DNA from: a virus
Length of the DNA stretch: 36,182 nucleotides
Strand: one strand, 5' to 3'
IMG/VR virus record: IMGVR_UViG_3300012920_000112
Location: 1-36,182 of that record
Position 1 is the stretch's first letter; the number at the start of each line of letters is the position of its first letter. The position numbers were made by a program, and so were the translations under genes. Shown piece by piece: positions 9,939 to 18,857 of this stretch. The notes beneath the pieces were generated by a model. It worked only from the letters and a program-made list of their open reading frames with translations. It searched no databases and was not told the origin of the DNA.

Positions 9939-9952
9939 TATAAATATAAATA
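9939..9952 (+). promoter_or_regulatory. Two overlapping late promoters (TATAAATA x2)
   Basis: TATAAATA occurs at 9939-9946 and again at 9945-9952, sharing two bases, in the 45-nt gap before the gene at 9978. This is the densest late-promoter match in the window and probably drives 9978-13698. Confidence 0.72.
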
Positions 9953-9977
9953 TATCAAATAACGCGGAGACCAACAA

Positions 9978-10235
9978 ATGAAAGATTTTAATCTCGTCCA
10001 ACAAGATGATTATGATTCGGATGGAACAAAAGTAGAAAGCACCAAGACGATTGTGATGCAGGCAGAACTGACTGAAGATAAAGTCATAAAAATATATGAT
10101 AAAGTTTCAGGAGACTTGGTAGGAGAAGAACCAATGAACTTCTCTCCAACTGAAGGTACTCCAACTGTTGCTTGGAACACAGTAGATGAAGGTATTGCTT
10201 TCTTCCGCGCTCAGAACAATCATTTAGGAGAATAA
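9978..10235 (+). CDS. Small unknown protein in tail fibre operon, 85 aa
   Basis: I do not recognise this acidic protein. The first half is likely beta-stranded (KTIVMQAELTEDKVIKIYD), followed by VSGDLVGEEPMNF. It has no signal peptide, membrane segment or cysteine. It sits directly behind a double late promoter, with GGAG 9 nt before the start, and ends 1 nt before the next fibre gene. Co-transcription suggests a minor virion component, a fibre chaperone or an assembly factor; none of these is shown by the sequence. Confidence 0.7.
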   Translation: MKDFNLVQQDDYDSDGTKVESTKTIVMQAELTEDKVIKIYDKVSGDLVGEEPMNFSPTEGTPTVAWNTVDEGIAFFRAQNNHLGE

Positions 10236-10236
10236 A

Positions 10237-12012
10237 ATGGCAAAAGTTTTTGACTTTAATGGAAATGAACACTACCCACCAGTGATGGAAGATCCGCGAA
10301 CCGGAGTTGATGGGTTATGGTTTTACGGCATTGAACATGACAAACAGACTTTGAGTCCGCAGTTCAACAAGATGATTAATCATCTCTCAGCTGGAACGTC
10401 ATGGGCAGATATGAGTGGTGTTGATTGGCACAAACCCGATAATGAACTATCAACTTATCTTTGTCTGTCTAAACCAACAACACACCAACAATACTATTTA
10501 AATAACAACAGCAACCACACTTATAATAAGTTTGATGATAATCCTTGGTGGACTCTCGATCCGTCAAAAGAAAGAGGTACTGGTCTTTACGCTATGAGTA
10601 GTGGTGGTCAAACAGCTGTTCACTTCGCAGGTACGAGAGACAGTTACATGTACTTCTGGACATGGGGAGCGATGAATTCATCACAATCTTTAAATGATGG
10701 CGGAAACCATCATACCTCAACAAGTGACTCATATACTTATACTTGGAACCCAGTAGGAATTCAAAATAACAGAGTTGTTGGTTTCTGTAGAAAGAATTCT
10801 AGTAACTATGACTATCCATCTACACAATGGTTCTCAATGTATAGCGGTTGGCCAGGAGATTATGACGATAGATCCTACAGCACTTCCAGTATAGGTGACT
10901 ACTACAACTTACAGTTCATTGGTCAAGCTTCAGACGGAAACTGGTTGTTTGTTGCAAATAGAAACTACTACCCACTATACAACACAATTTATAAAGCGAA
11001 CTGGAATAACAGTAACTCACCTACAGTTACAACCATGCTAAATGACACTTCTGGTTACAGTTCACCTGGTGGAACAAACCAAGGTGGAAACTTTTTGAAT
11101 AAGTCATACTTAAACTACTCTTGCTCTAAGTTTATGACAGATCCAAGAGATGCTAACAAAAAGCTATGGTACAGAATGTACATTGATTCATACGGTGACT
11201 ATCACCCAACCATTTACACATGGGACACAACAAGCGACACTTTCGCAGTTGAAAAAGATATTACAATTGTCGGTGATAAGTCAAGTGTTCATGCAGACTG
11301 GTCAACATTAACCAGTAACAGTGATAGTTTTAACGCTGAATGGATGCACAACGAATGGTTTGAATCAGGTGGAAACAAGTATATCACTATGATGTATTTT
11401 GACCAGAGAACAAGACATGAAAATTCAGGTCTTAAAACTTGGGTAACATATCAAATTGATGCATCTGACCCTAAACAGCTTACATATCACAGCCACTTTG
11501 ATAATTCATCTGTTCCAAAACACATGGTATGGCTAAACGATAGTAGAACTCTTCTAGGTCTATTCTTTGCAGGTAAATTTGAAATGTGGTCTTGGTCAAA
11601 TGCTACTGGTTGGGGTAAAGCAACTACAATTACTGATCACGTTTACGGTATGGGAAGAGACAGTCTAGATAGAATGTGGTACGTTACACGATCTACAAAG
11701 TGGGGTGCAAGCTATTTCGAAACACACCTCTTAACTCCGTCTCTACCAGTTACTGTTACAGTTACACCTGCTTCCTCAAATTACACATATGCCGGAACAA
11801 CTATCAGTACTAACTTAAACGTTAGTGCCTTTAACGCCTCTGGCGCAAGAATTGCTACAAGTGTTAAGTTAGTTATTGAAGGAGCATCAATGAAGTTCTC
11901 TGATAACAGTACAGTGAAAACTGTAACGACAACTACAGGCGGAGACTTAGCAGTTGCTGTAAACATAACAGGAGCAGGATTTACTAACGTAACGGCGTCT
12001 GTAGAAATTTAA
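10237..12012 (+). CDS. Tail fibre protein with C-terminal Ig-like domain, 591 aa
   Basis: Residues 1-500 are rich in Tyr, Trp, Asn and Ser, with repeated short beta-hairpin-like stretches (MYFWTWGAMNSS, WLFVANRNYYPLYN), and look like a propeller or all-beta receptor-binding body. From about residue 505 a distinct Ig-like module follows (VTVTVTPASSNYTYAG...STNLNVSAFNASGARI...VTTTTGGDLAVAVNITG). It resembles invasin-type Big-1 domains common on phage tails. The start follows GGAG in the preceding gene end. Part of the late fibre operon; host attachment is the likely role. Confidence 0.78.
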   Translation: MAKVFDFNGNEHYPPVMEDPRTGVDGLWFYGIEHDKQTLSPQFNKMINHLSAGTSWADMSGVDWHKPDNELSTYLCLSKPTTHQQYYLNNNSNHTYNKFDDNPWWTLDPSKERGTGLYAMSSGGQTAVHFAGTRDSYMYFWTWGAMNSSQSLNDGGNHHTSTSDSYTYTWNPVGIQNNRVVGFCRKNSSNYDYPSTQWFSMYSGWPGDYDDRSYSTSSIGDYYNLQFIGQASDGNWLFVANRNYYPLYNTIYKANWNNSNSPTVTTMLNDTSGYSSPGGTNQGGNFLNKSYLNYSCSKFMTDPRDANKKLWYRMYIDSYGDYHPTIYTWDTTSDTFAVEKDITIVGDKSSVHADWSTLTSNSDSFNAEWMHNEWFESGGNKYITMMYFDQRTRHENSGLKTWVTYQIDASDPKQLTYHSHFDNSSVPKHMVWLNDSRTLLGLFFAGKFEMWSWSNATGWGKATTITDHVYGMGRDSLDRMWYVTRSTKWGASYFETHLLTPSLPVTVTVTPASSNYTYAGTTISTNLNVSAFNASGARIATSVKLVIEGASMKFSDNSTVKTVTTTTGGDLAVAVNITGAGFTNVTASVEI

Positions 12013-12027
12013 CCTAGGAGTTGCTAT

Positions 12028-13698
12028 ATGTCAACTTCAGTAGAGCTCTTTATACATGAGCTAGGAATTAACACAAGAAACGCTGAGAAAACAGCTAATT
12101 CTTTTCCTACTGACATTCAAGCTGGCGCCCCGGCTCCTATTCTCGTATACAAAGGTGATTCAACCGGATCCTATGGTATTCTTTCAGAAACCATAGGAAT
12201 TCCTGTAGGTTCCGGTAATTTCCTGTCTGATTTAAATCAAACAGGTGGTGGAGTAACTTTTGCTATTAAAGATTCTTCTGGCTCAGTAGCTGACGCATTT
12301 ATGACTAATGCTAAGATAAGTGTTGCTGCAGATTCAACCTACCTTGATTTCGACTCTACATCAAATCTAGGATTAACTGCGCGTTTAACTCAGACTGATA
12401 ACATCGTTGTTAGTCAGGATTTAGGTGCTGACCCGGGAGTTAACCTACTTGATTCAATAACATTAAACAACGAAATGCTTAAGGTTAATAATATTACTGG
12501 TCAACCTTATCCTCCTCATTATCACCAAAACTTAAATTCTTTACAAAGCGCTATTATTGCTCAACACCCTACTACATCTGGAACTAATGTTCAAGATTCT
12601 TCGGGTGGTCAGTGGAGCTATAGTAACATAGTTAGAGCTACTAAGGACGGACTAGAAGCTTTGGACATGACATCTAGGTCCTACGGTCTTGGAACTTGGA
12701 ACCAGTCTGTGACTTATCCTGAAGAGTACACTATGTATCTTTTATGCCACATGAATAATAATACGAGTGCATGGAAATCATATTATTCTTGGAATAATAG
12801 TTCGTCACTTCTTCTATGGATTGATCCGTCAGGAAATATTGGAACATACACTGGAACTTTGTTTAATCAATACATTGATCAAAATTCTTGGCAGAGAATT
12901 GTTTTACAAGGAAAACGCAATGGCACTAGTGGATCTAGTACAAATTTTAAGTTGTGGATAAATGGTAATGGACCCTACACGAAGCAGACTTATGGGCCAT
13001 CTGCAACCGATAAGATTAACTATTACTACTCGTATTCAAGTTATTATCCACAGTACGTTGCAATGACCGGCATAGTAGAAGGATCATCTGATGAGATTGC
13101 TTTTCATTTGAACCAACAAATGGCACACTATATGGATAATAGTAACCCTACTGGAGTCGCCTTTACAAAAAATATCTCCACTTTTACTGGAACGAGTAGT
13201 CTTGCCTCTCCACCACATGCAAAGTTCGATGTCAATGCACACGGCAGGACAGGTGATTCGGCTATGTCATCAGGACTATCTTTTACCACTTCAAATAATG
13301 ATAGCATAAACCATTTAGATTTAAACACTTCGATAAAGCTAGCTGAAACTGGAAAGGTCTTTTGTGATAAAGACACTTTGTATTTTGGTCATAAACTATA
13401 TGGAAGTTCAGTGTCTAGTGTTGAATTTTTTTCAGATCCCATCGGTGTAGATCTTCGACAGAGCGACATAAAGATATTACACCCCAGAGACGTATCTGCA
13501 TATTCACCATTGTCTTCTCTTGCTCAATCAATAACAATGATAATAAAAGAAGAAGCACCTATAGCTTTCTTTAAAGATTCTGTTGGTCTTGGCACTGGAA
13601 ACAGGTTTGAACTTCTTGATAAATTCAATGATCCTAGACTTGCTGTAGAGCCAGTGCAACAAAATCAAACGTCTGGACCAGTTCAGATCTGGTTCTAA
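12028..13698 (+). CDS. LamG-like tail fibre protein, 556 aa
   Basis: The middle of the protein (about residues 190-365) reads like a LamG domain: YTMYLLCHMNNN, then SSLLLWIDPSGNIG, SWQRIVLQGKRNG and FKLWINGNGPY. The N-terminal 140 residues include an SVTFAIKD-like beta domain. The C-terminal 150 residues (FDVNAHGRTGDSAMSSGL... DPIGVDLRQSDIKIL) are of unknown fold. AGGAG lies 7 nt before the ATG. It is the last gene of the late fibre block; an early-type promoter for a different class of genes starts right after its stop. Confidence 0.8.
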   Translation: MSTSVELFIHELGINTRNAEKTANSFPTDIQAGAPAPILVYKGDSTGSYGILSETIGIPVGSGNFLSDLNQTGGGVTFAIKDSSGSVADAFMTNAKISVAADSTYLDFDSTSNLGLTARLTQTDNIVVSQDLGADPGVNLLDSITLNNEMLKVNNITGQPYPPHYHQNLNSLQSAIIAQHPTTSGTNVQDSSGGQWSYSNIVRATKDGLEALDMTSRSYGLGTWNQSVTYPEEYTMYLLCHMNNNTSAWKSYYSWNNSSSLLLWIDPSGNIGTYTGTLFNQYIDQNSWQRIVLQGKRNGTSGSSTNFKLWINGNGPYTKQTYGPSATDKINYYYSYSSYYPQYVAMTGIVEGSSDEIAFHLNQQMAHYMDNSNPTGVAFTKNISTFTGTSSLASPPHAKFDVNAHGRTGDSAMSSGLSFTTSNNDSINHLDLNTSIKLAETGKVFCDKDTLYFGHKLYGSSVSSVEFFSDPIGVDLRQSDIKILHPRDVSAYSPLSSLAQSITMIIKEEAPIAFFKDSVGLGTGNRFELLDKFNDPRLAVEPVQQNQTSGPVQIWF

Positions 13699-13706
13699 AA
13701 TATCTA

Positions 13707-13735
13707 TTTACTTTTCCTATAAATTATGGTATAAT
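13707..13735 (+). promoter_or_regulatory. Early-type promoter of the glycan island (TTTACT-N17-TATAAT)
   Basis: The -35 TTTACT is at 13707-13712 and the -10 TATAAT at 13730-13735, with an ideal 17-nt spacer ending in TATGG. This matches T4 early promoters (GTTTACTT ... TATGGTATAAT), which use the host sigma-70. It lies 20 nt before the ATG at 13755, with AAGGA at 13743-13747. Confidence 0.82.
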
Positions 13736-13754
13736 GGTATAAAAGGAATTCATA

Positions 13755-14531
13755 ATGAAACGTTTGATATATCAAGTTTATGTTGGTAAAAGATCAAAAC
13801 TTTACGATCACTGTGTTGATTCCGTAAGAGATTATTGTAAAGAACACGATATAGATCACACGGTTCAAAGAATACCACTTCTTTCAATAAAACCAGATGT
13901 TTTTGTGACGAATCGAAGTAAAGAGTCATATGAAAAACATGGTGGTTATCTTCCCATATATGAAAAAGAGAATGCATTTAGCTACTTCAAAACGTTTGAT
14001 CAGATAGCTATAATTGATGCAGACGTCTGGATAAGACCTGGGTCACCTAACATATTTGATGAACTCACCGAAGAATATGACTTTGGTGGTGTAGTGGAAA
14101 GATCTGCACCTATTGAACCTTGGTACCAACAAAAATTAATCCAATATTCTAGAATGCAGTTCATGAATATAGGAGTCGATTGGAAGTGGAACGAACTCGG
14201 TGCTGAGTTTATAAACATGGGTATCATGGTCATGAATAAGAAAATGAGTAGATACTTAAATGGAGAAACTCCTGAACAGTTTATAAGAAGACCTGAGTTT
14301 AAAGATTTTGTAGATGGAATAGGAAACTGGAAGTGGTCAACAGATCAAGTGCTACTTAACACTTGGATAAAACAAGAAAAAATGAATGTAAAGAATATGG
14401 ACTGGAGATGGAATGGTTTATTTACTGCAAACACTAGAATCAAAGAGTGTTACTTTGTACACTTCTTCTTAAAGGACAAGTTACCAAACGGTGGAGAGAA
14501 TGTAGATGAACTAAGGAGACTTGTTGAATGA
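13755..14531 (+). CDS. GT-A glycosyltransferase (GT8-like), 258 aa
   Basis: This predicted cytoplasmic sugar transferase begins with the strand MKRLIYQVYVGKRSKLYDHC and carries the metal/nucleotide-sugar DxD motif at Asp88-Ala-Asp90 (IAIIDADVWI). FINMGIMVMNK follows at the place where GT8 enzymes position the acceptor/donor loop, and WSTDQVLLNTW matches the D-Q element of LgtC-type enzymes. It is first in a 13-gene operon behind a sigma-70-like promoter, with AAGGA 7 nt before ATG, and overlaps the next gene by 4 nt. It resembles the genes at 14528 and 15208, so tandem duplication is likely. Donor and acceptor sugars are unknown. Confidence 0.8.
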   Translation: MKRLIYQVYVGKRSKLYDHCVDSVRDYCKEHDIDHTVQRIPLLSIKPDVFVTNRSKESYEKHGGYLPIYEKENAFSYFKTFDQIAIIDADVWIRPGSPNIFDELTEEYDFGGVVERSAPIEPWYQQKLIQYSRMQFMNIGVDWKWNELGAEFINMGIMVMNKKMSRYLNGETPEQFIRRPEFKDFVDGIGNWKWSTDQVLLNTWIKQEKMNVKNMDWRWNGLFTANTRIKECYFVHFFLKDKLPNGGENVDELRRLVE

Positions 14532-15211
14532 ATATAATACTACAACACTATGATGGAAAGTTAGGCGAGCTTGAGGAACTTTCAAAGTATAACATGGAGT
14601 GTTATGCAAGAGATGTAGGCGCAGAGTATCACTTAATAAAAGGCATGCCGTTTGATAGTAGTATTAAATCACAGTGTCAAAAAGTACACATGATTCATCA
14701 GGACTTTGATTCTTACAATGAAGTTCTTATGGTTGACATCGACATGTTTGTTCCAAAGGAAATATCAGAGAATGTGTTTGACTGGCCTGGGATAGGAATG
14801 TATGAACCTATTCAGCAAGGACTACACAGAGGAATGGTGAGATCAAGACCAGGTGAACTCGACCTAGCCAATATTGATGCACCCTATTGGGGTGGTGCCA
14901 TATACAAGATGGATAGAATTACTAGACAAAGACTAAGATCTGCTTTAGAGGCAGTTAATTTTCAACACCCTGGTTGGAGGAACAATCACCCTCATGTTGA
15001 TGAAGGAATATTTCACACACTTGCATATAAGGCTGGATTCAAAGTAAAAGAACCAAAGATGTTTATTGATCAAAGATGGTGCTGGTGTAGTTACTTACCC
15101 AATCCAGAAAAAGCTCTCATGATGCATATAAGAAATAAGTCGACTCCTCAAGGAGATAGAAAACCTAAGATAGAGAACTACAAGAATCTGGTTGCAAGAG
15201 GAATACTGTGA
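14528..15211 (+). CDS. GT-A glycosyltransferase-like protein, 227 aa
   Basis: The N-terminus MNIILQHYDGKLGELEELSK and the motif VLMVDIDMFVP (Asp70-Ile-Asp72) match the paralogous enzymes on either side. APYWGGAIYKMD corresponds to their conserved N/G-x-G-x-x-x-M/F acceptor segment, and HPHVDEGIFHTLAYKAG replaces the W-D-Q element with a D-E pair. It is a little shorter than the neighbours. Start and stop both overlap neighbouring genes by 4 nt (ATGA; GTGA), pointing to coupled translation. Probable glycosyltransferase; sugar specificity cannot be read. Confidence 0.75.
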   Translation: MNIILQHYDGKLGELEELSKYNMECYARDVGAEYHLIKGMPFDSSIKSQCQKVHMIHQDFDSYNEVLMVDIDMFVPKEISENVFDWPGIGMYEPIQQGLHRGMVRSRPGELDLANIDAPYWGGAIYKMDRITRQRLRSALEAVNFQHPGWRNNHPHVDEGIFHTLAYKAGFKVKEPKMFIDQRWCWCSYLPNPEKALMMHIRNKSTPQGDRKPKIENYKNLVARGIL

Positions 15212-16014
15212 AAAATCTAATATATCAAGTGTATTCCGGAACACTTTCTGAAGAGTGCAGAGTTAGTAGTAGGTTAATGAAACAATACGCTAATCGTATT
15301 GGAGCCGAGTACTGGTTACATATAGATCCAAACATAGCTTCAAAAAAAGTAGATAGCAATGGACCTTATTGGGAATGGCTTAATCCTGTTATAGACGATA
15401 AGTTTCTAGAGTATGACAATGTTCTAGTTGTTGACTTAGATATATTTCCAGTTGAAGGACTAAAAGAAAATATATTTGAACAGGAGATAGGTGATATTGG
15501 AATATGTACAGAACCTTTTCAAGGAAAGTACAGGTCCACCGTAACAGTGGCTGGACATATCAACGGACAGAACGATGAGAAGTGGGCCAGAGTTATAAAA
15601 GAAAAATGGGGTGTTAGTCTACCTAGAGATAGTGATGGATACTTAAAAGTCTTCAATGCCGGAATGGTTGTCTTTTCAAATGAAGGAATGAAGAAAGCTA
15701 GAAAGTGGACATCATTTCAAGAATACATTAACTTAATTCGCAATAAGGGTTTTGGTAGGTTTTATTGGGTTGATCAGAACTACATACACGCAATGATGTG
15801 CGTTAATAAAGATATAAATTATATTGAGATGGATAATGGATGGAACTCACAGATCCACTATGTAAGAGGACCAATGGCACTGACAACTCCAATCAATGAC
15901 GAAAGAACTCTTAACACTAAGTTTGTACATGTACAAATGACAGCGATGCGGTGGAATGAAAAGACGTTACACCAAGTAGTTAATAAACCACAATCTCAGT
16001 GGGAATTTTTATAA
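15208..16014 (+). CDS. GT-A glycosyltransferase (GT8-like), 268 aa
   Basis: Translation starts at GTG inside the previous stop (GTGA). The opening MKNLIYQVYSGTLSEECRVS closely parallels the first gene of the operon. The catalytic DxD is Asp76-Leu-Asp78 (NVLVVDLDIFP). FNAGMVVFSNEG and FYWVDQNYIHAMM give the acceptor loop and D-Q motif expected of GT8-like enzymes. The next gene starts on the base after the stop. A third member of the local paralogue family; its role in adding a sugar to a surface glycan is inferred. Confidence 0.8.
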   Translation: MKNLIYQVYSGTLSEECRVSSRLMKQYANRIGAEYWLHIDPNIASKKVDSNGPYWEWLNPVIDDKFLEYDNVLVVDLDIFPVEGLKENIFEQEIGDIGICTEPFQGKYRSTVTVAGHINGQNDEKWARVIKEKWGVSLPRDSDGYLKVFNAGMVVFSNEGMKKARKWTSFQEYINLIRNKGFGRFYWVDQNYIHAMMCVNKDINYIEMDNGWNSQIHYVRGPMALTTPINDERTLNTKFVHVQMTAMRWNEKTLHQVVNKPQSQWEFL

Positions 16015-16617
16015 ATGCAAAGGTATGAACACGGTATGATAAACTCAGAATTAGGACACTGCAAGAGTATAGAAGAATTCAACAGTGAGATTCGAAGACA
16101 ACAAGAAGGTGCACACGGTAAAGGATACTGCTCTTTACATGATGCAATACGAAAGTACTTGAAAAAAAGTGACACCTACATGGAGTTTGGTGTACATCAA
16201 GGAGGAACAGCATCTGCAGCAATGCTAGCGAAACCTAGGAAAATCATTCTTGTTGATGTAGACTTTACAAAATATAACATGTTTCTTCGACCTCTTGCTC
16301 ACAAATACTGTGAAGAAAATAATATAGAATTAGTTTTAAAACAAGCCAGTTCAATTGAACTAGGATCTCTCAACAACTGTGATATGTTGAATATCGATTC
16401 AGTTCATTCACAACGTCATATGACACAAGAACTTGCTCTTCACGGAAATAATATTAATACGTATCTATTAGCTCATGATACAAAACAACTTTACGGCAAA
16501 GATGATGATAGACTACATAGAACTCTCATGGACTTTGCAAAAACTAACAAGTGGGATCTAATTGAAAGAGGAGAACAGAGTGTTGGATACACTGTTCTGA
16601 AAAAAAGTAATGGCTAA
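16015..16617 (+). CDS. Class I SAM methyltransferase-like protein, 200 aa
   Basis: The glycine-rich SAM motif is MEFGVHQGGTAS (Glu57-Gly64), followed by the acidic strand end IILVDVDF and the post-motif DMLNIDSVHSQ. This order resembles Methyltransf_24/cephalosporin hydroxylase-like enzymes often found in carbohydrate clusters, where they O-methylate sugars. The C-terminus has LLAHDTKQLYG. The gene starts immediately at the previous stop and overlaps the following methyltransferase by 8 nt. Function as a sugar methyltransferase is inference from fold and context. Confidence 0.72.
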   Translation: MQRYEHGMINSELGHCKSIEEFNSEIRRQQEGAHGKGYCSLHDAIRKYLKKSDTYMEFGVHQGGTASAAMLAKPRKIILVDVDFTKYNMFLRPLAHKYCEENNIELVLKQASSIELGSLNNCDMLNIDSVHSQRHMTQELALHGNNINTYLLAHDTKQLYGKDDDRLHRTLMDFAKTNKWDLIERGEQSVGYTVLKKSNG

Positions 16618-17197
16618 TATAACCAACGAAGGATTTGTTATCGACGATGATAAGCCTCACTTAGGAGGTAACTTAAACTTTTCTGATGGATCTTCATGGG
16701 CACCAGAAGCTTGGGACTATCTTATTAAAAAGTATAATTGTAAAACTGCTATTGATATTGGTGGTGGATATGGATTCTGTACAGAGTGGATGGAGGAAAA
16801 AGGTATTGATTGTGTAAATCACGATGGACTTCAACACAACATTGATAATTCAAAAGCAAAGAATAATTTATTGCATGATATAACTAAAGGTCCTATCAAA
16901 CATGACAGGGTGGACTTAGTCAACTGCATTGAAGTTGTTGAGCACATAGAAGAAAAGTACATGTATAACCTTATGAATAGTCTTACACTAGGTAACGTTG
17001 TACTCATAACACACGCTGAGCCTCACCATGCAGATAGAGGTCATCATCACGTAAACTGCAAGGATAGACAATACTGGATTAATCAGTTTAGAATATACGG
17101 ACACGATTTTTGTTCTGAAGAAACAGACAAGATAAAGAGTCTAAGAGTCGGTTGGCACATAAAGAGAAGTGGTTTGGTTTTCAAACGAAGAGCATGA
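16610..17197 (+). CDS. SAM-dependent methyltransferase, 195 aa
   Basis: Motif I is AIDIGGGYG at residues 47-55, and VDLVNCIEVVEHIEEKYM supplies the typical motif IV plus E-V-x-E-H-I signature of Methyltransf_11/23-type enzymes. A His-rich segment (HAEPHHADRGHHHVN, about residues 140-155) sits where the usual P-P or N loop occurs and could bind metal or shape the active site. The length is short but complete for this class. It overlaps the preceding gene by 8 nt and the next start by 4 nt. Likely methylates a sugar or sugar nucleotide in the same pathway. Confidence 0.75.
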   Translation: MANITNEGFVIDDDKPHLGGNLNFSDGSSWAPEAWDYLIKKYNCKTAIDIGGGYGFCTEWMEEKGIDCVNHDGLQHNIDNSKAKNNLLHDITKGPIKHDRVDLVNCIEVVEHIEEKYMYNLMNSLTLGNVVLITHAEPHHADRGHHHVNCKDRQYWINQFRIYGHDFCSEETDKIKSLRVGWHIKRSGLVFKRRA

Positions 17198-17961
17198 AAA
17201 ATCTAGTCTTTACCATCTTTATAAAGTCAGATTCTTTAGATAAAACACATGGTGAATTTAAGTACCATGATCTATATGAGTACGCAATAGAAAAAGCTAA
17301 GAAGTATTCACAAAAGTGTAACGCTGATTTTATTGTGATTGAAGATGACTCAGCCTTTCCTGGGTGGACACCTATATGGCAGAGGTTTGCACCTTTTGTA
17401 AAGTATAAAGATTATGACAATATATTATATCTAGATGCAGATCTTGTTATCACAGACAGCGCTCCTAATATATTTGAAACTATGTCTAAATGGGATGAAG
17501 AGGTTTTTGCTTCAATAGATTATGAAACAATACCTGGGAGAGCCTACTGTAAATATTTTAACGCAGGAATAATTGCATTTAAAAGATCTTTCTTAGATAA
17601 GTTTACTTATGATGAGATTATGGATGAGATGAAGAGATGGAAGTATACAAAGCATTGGGATCAAGAAGCTTTAAACTCTCTCGTTAAAAAGAAAACAAGT
17701 AGATACATAGATCTAGGAAGGTCTTGGAATACAATGAATTCTAATCTTAACGCTGGTAAGTACGCTCACGGAGTACACTATATTCACTACCATAAAAGAA
17801 AGTTTAATAAAGATATAATTGAACAGTACGAAAAGGATGTTGTAGGTACACTAATACTACCGGAAGAAAAAATAAACATATTCCCTAAATTTTGGAGAGA
17901 GTGGCAAGGTGACATTGTAAGTGCGGAGAAACAATATGACAAAAGCAAACACAACCTTTAA
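17194..17961 (+). CDS. GT-A glycosyltransferase (GT8-like), 255 aa
   Basis: The start chosen is the ATG overlapping the previous stop (ATGA); an upstream in-frame start would overlap the methyltransferase needlessly. MKNLVFTIFIK starts the fold and ILYLDADLVI gives the DxD at Asp81-Ala-Asp83. FNAGIIAFKRSF and HWDQEALNSL match the acceptor loop and D-Q motif of GT8-like enzymes. Fourth DxD enzyme of the operon and more diverged from the first three. The small gene downstream begins inside its last 26 nt. Confidence 0.8.
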   Translation: MKNLVFTIFIKSDSLDKTHGEFKYHDLYEYAIEKAKKYSQKCNADFIVIEDDSAFPGWTPIWQRFAPFVKYKDYDNILYLDADLVITDSAPNIFETMSKWDEEVFASIDYETIPGRAYCKYFNAGIIAFKRSFLDKFTYDEIMDEMKRWKYTKHWDQEALNSLVKKKTSRYIDLGRSWNTMNSNLNAGKYAHGVHYIHYHKRKFNKDIIEQYEKDVVGTLILPEEKINIFPKFWREWQGDIVSAEKQYDKSKHNL

Positions 17962-18163
17962 GTTATCAATCAGAGATATAGAAATTATTGAACATGCTTT
18001 AAGAGCCAAAGCAGGACGTAGAGGACTTGCAATTGCACAAGGTGAAACCTCACCTCAACTCAGAGAAGAAATGAATGAGATTCAAGAAGTACTTGGAAGG
18101 ATTCATGAACAGAAAAATTTCTATGCCAAGTTTAAAGATGGCAAAACTTACGTGAGTGGATAA
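17936..18163 (+). CDS. Small helical protein of unknown function, 75 aa
   Basis: The start at 17936 is chosen because GGAG lies about 8 nt before it; an ATG 15 nt upstream lacks such a site. The protein (KLSIRDIEIIEHALRAKAG..., then QLREEMNEIQEVLGRIHEQ) is predicted to be mostly alpha-helical with basic and acidic patches and no cysteines. I do not recognise a family. It sits between two glycosyltransferase genes within the same operon, overlapping the first by 26 nt. Confidence 0.7.
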   Translation: MTKANTTFKLSIRDIEIIEHALRAKAGRRGLAIAQGETSPQLREEMNEIQEVLGRIHEQKNFYAKFKDGKTYVSG

Positions 18164-18164
18164 G

Positions 18165-18857
18165 ATGAAAGCGTACGCTATAGTAATAAAAGGTAATGAA
18201 ATTTCAGAAAAAGGATATGAAAAACTCCTTGAAAGTTATCTTAAGTATTATCATGACTTTGGTTTATACAAGTTTGATGCAACAACTCCGGAAACAGTTA
18301 AAGAAGAAATGGAATATCGTCATATAAAGTGGAACTATCCATGGGAAGGAGAGGTAGTAGACTTTAGAACAGGATTGACGAAGAAAGCTTATCCAACTAA
18401 AAATCATGAAGCCAGAATTGCTTGTGCTATGAGTCACTTGCGGTTATGGTCAGAATGCACAAAACTTGGCGAGCCTATTATTATTCTTGAACATGACGCC
18501 GTGTTTGTAAAGAAAGTCGATTTTCAGCCGGAAGATACTGGATATGATATTGTAGGAATCAATAATCCTATAGGATGTACTCGAAAATCTAAAGTGTATC
18601 GAGATAAGATACTAGAAAAAACTCAGCCGTTTCAGTTAGCACCTTATATTGATGATGATATGAAGTATCCTCAAGGATTAGCCGGTAACTCTGCATATAT
18701 GGTTAAACCATCAGGTGCTTCAAAGCTTATAAGGCTCGTTCATGAACACGGTCTGTGGCCAAATGATGCAATCATGTGTAGACAACTTGTTGACATCGCA
18801 GTCACAAGAAAATTTTACACTACAGTTCAAGGTCTAAAGTCCACAACTACAGTATGA
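18165..18857 (+). CDS. GT25-like LPS glycosyltransferase, 230 aa
   Basis: EARIACAMSHLRLW followed by IIILEHDAVF (Glu109-His-Asp111) is the hallmark of family GT25 (LgtB/Lex2-type) lipooligosaccharide galactosyltransferases. The later GNSAYMVKPSGASKLI element matches too. A GTG nine bases upstream could also serve as start; ATG was preferred although its ribosome site is weak. Length is close to the family. The protein shares its layout with the gene at 19914, so two GT25 copies flank an SDR and a methyltransferase-like gene. Acceptor likely LPS-type glycan; sugar unknown. Confidence 0.82.
   Translation: MKAYAIVIKGNEISEKGYEKLLESYLKYYHDFGLYKFDATTPETVKEEMEYRHIKWNYPWEGEVVDFRTGLTKKAYPTKNHEARIACAMSHLRLWSECTKLGEPIIILEHDAVFVKKVDFQPEDTGYDIVGINNPIGCTRKSKVYRDKILEKTQPFQLAPYIDDDMKYPQGLAGNSAYMVKPSGASKLIRLVHEHGLWPNDAIMCRQLVDIAVTRKFYTTVQGLKSTTTV

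Noticed and set aside
13719-13727. TATAAATTA before the glycan island as a late promoter
   Set aside because: One base off the TATAAATA consensus and inside the spacer of a better sigma-70-like promoter.
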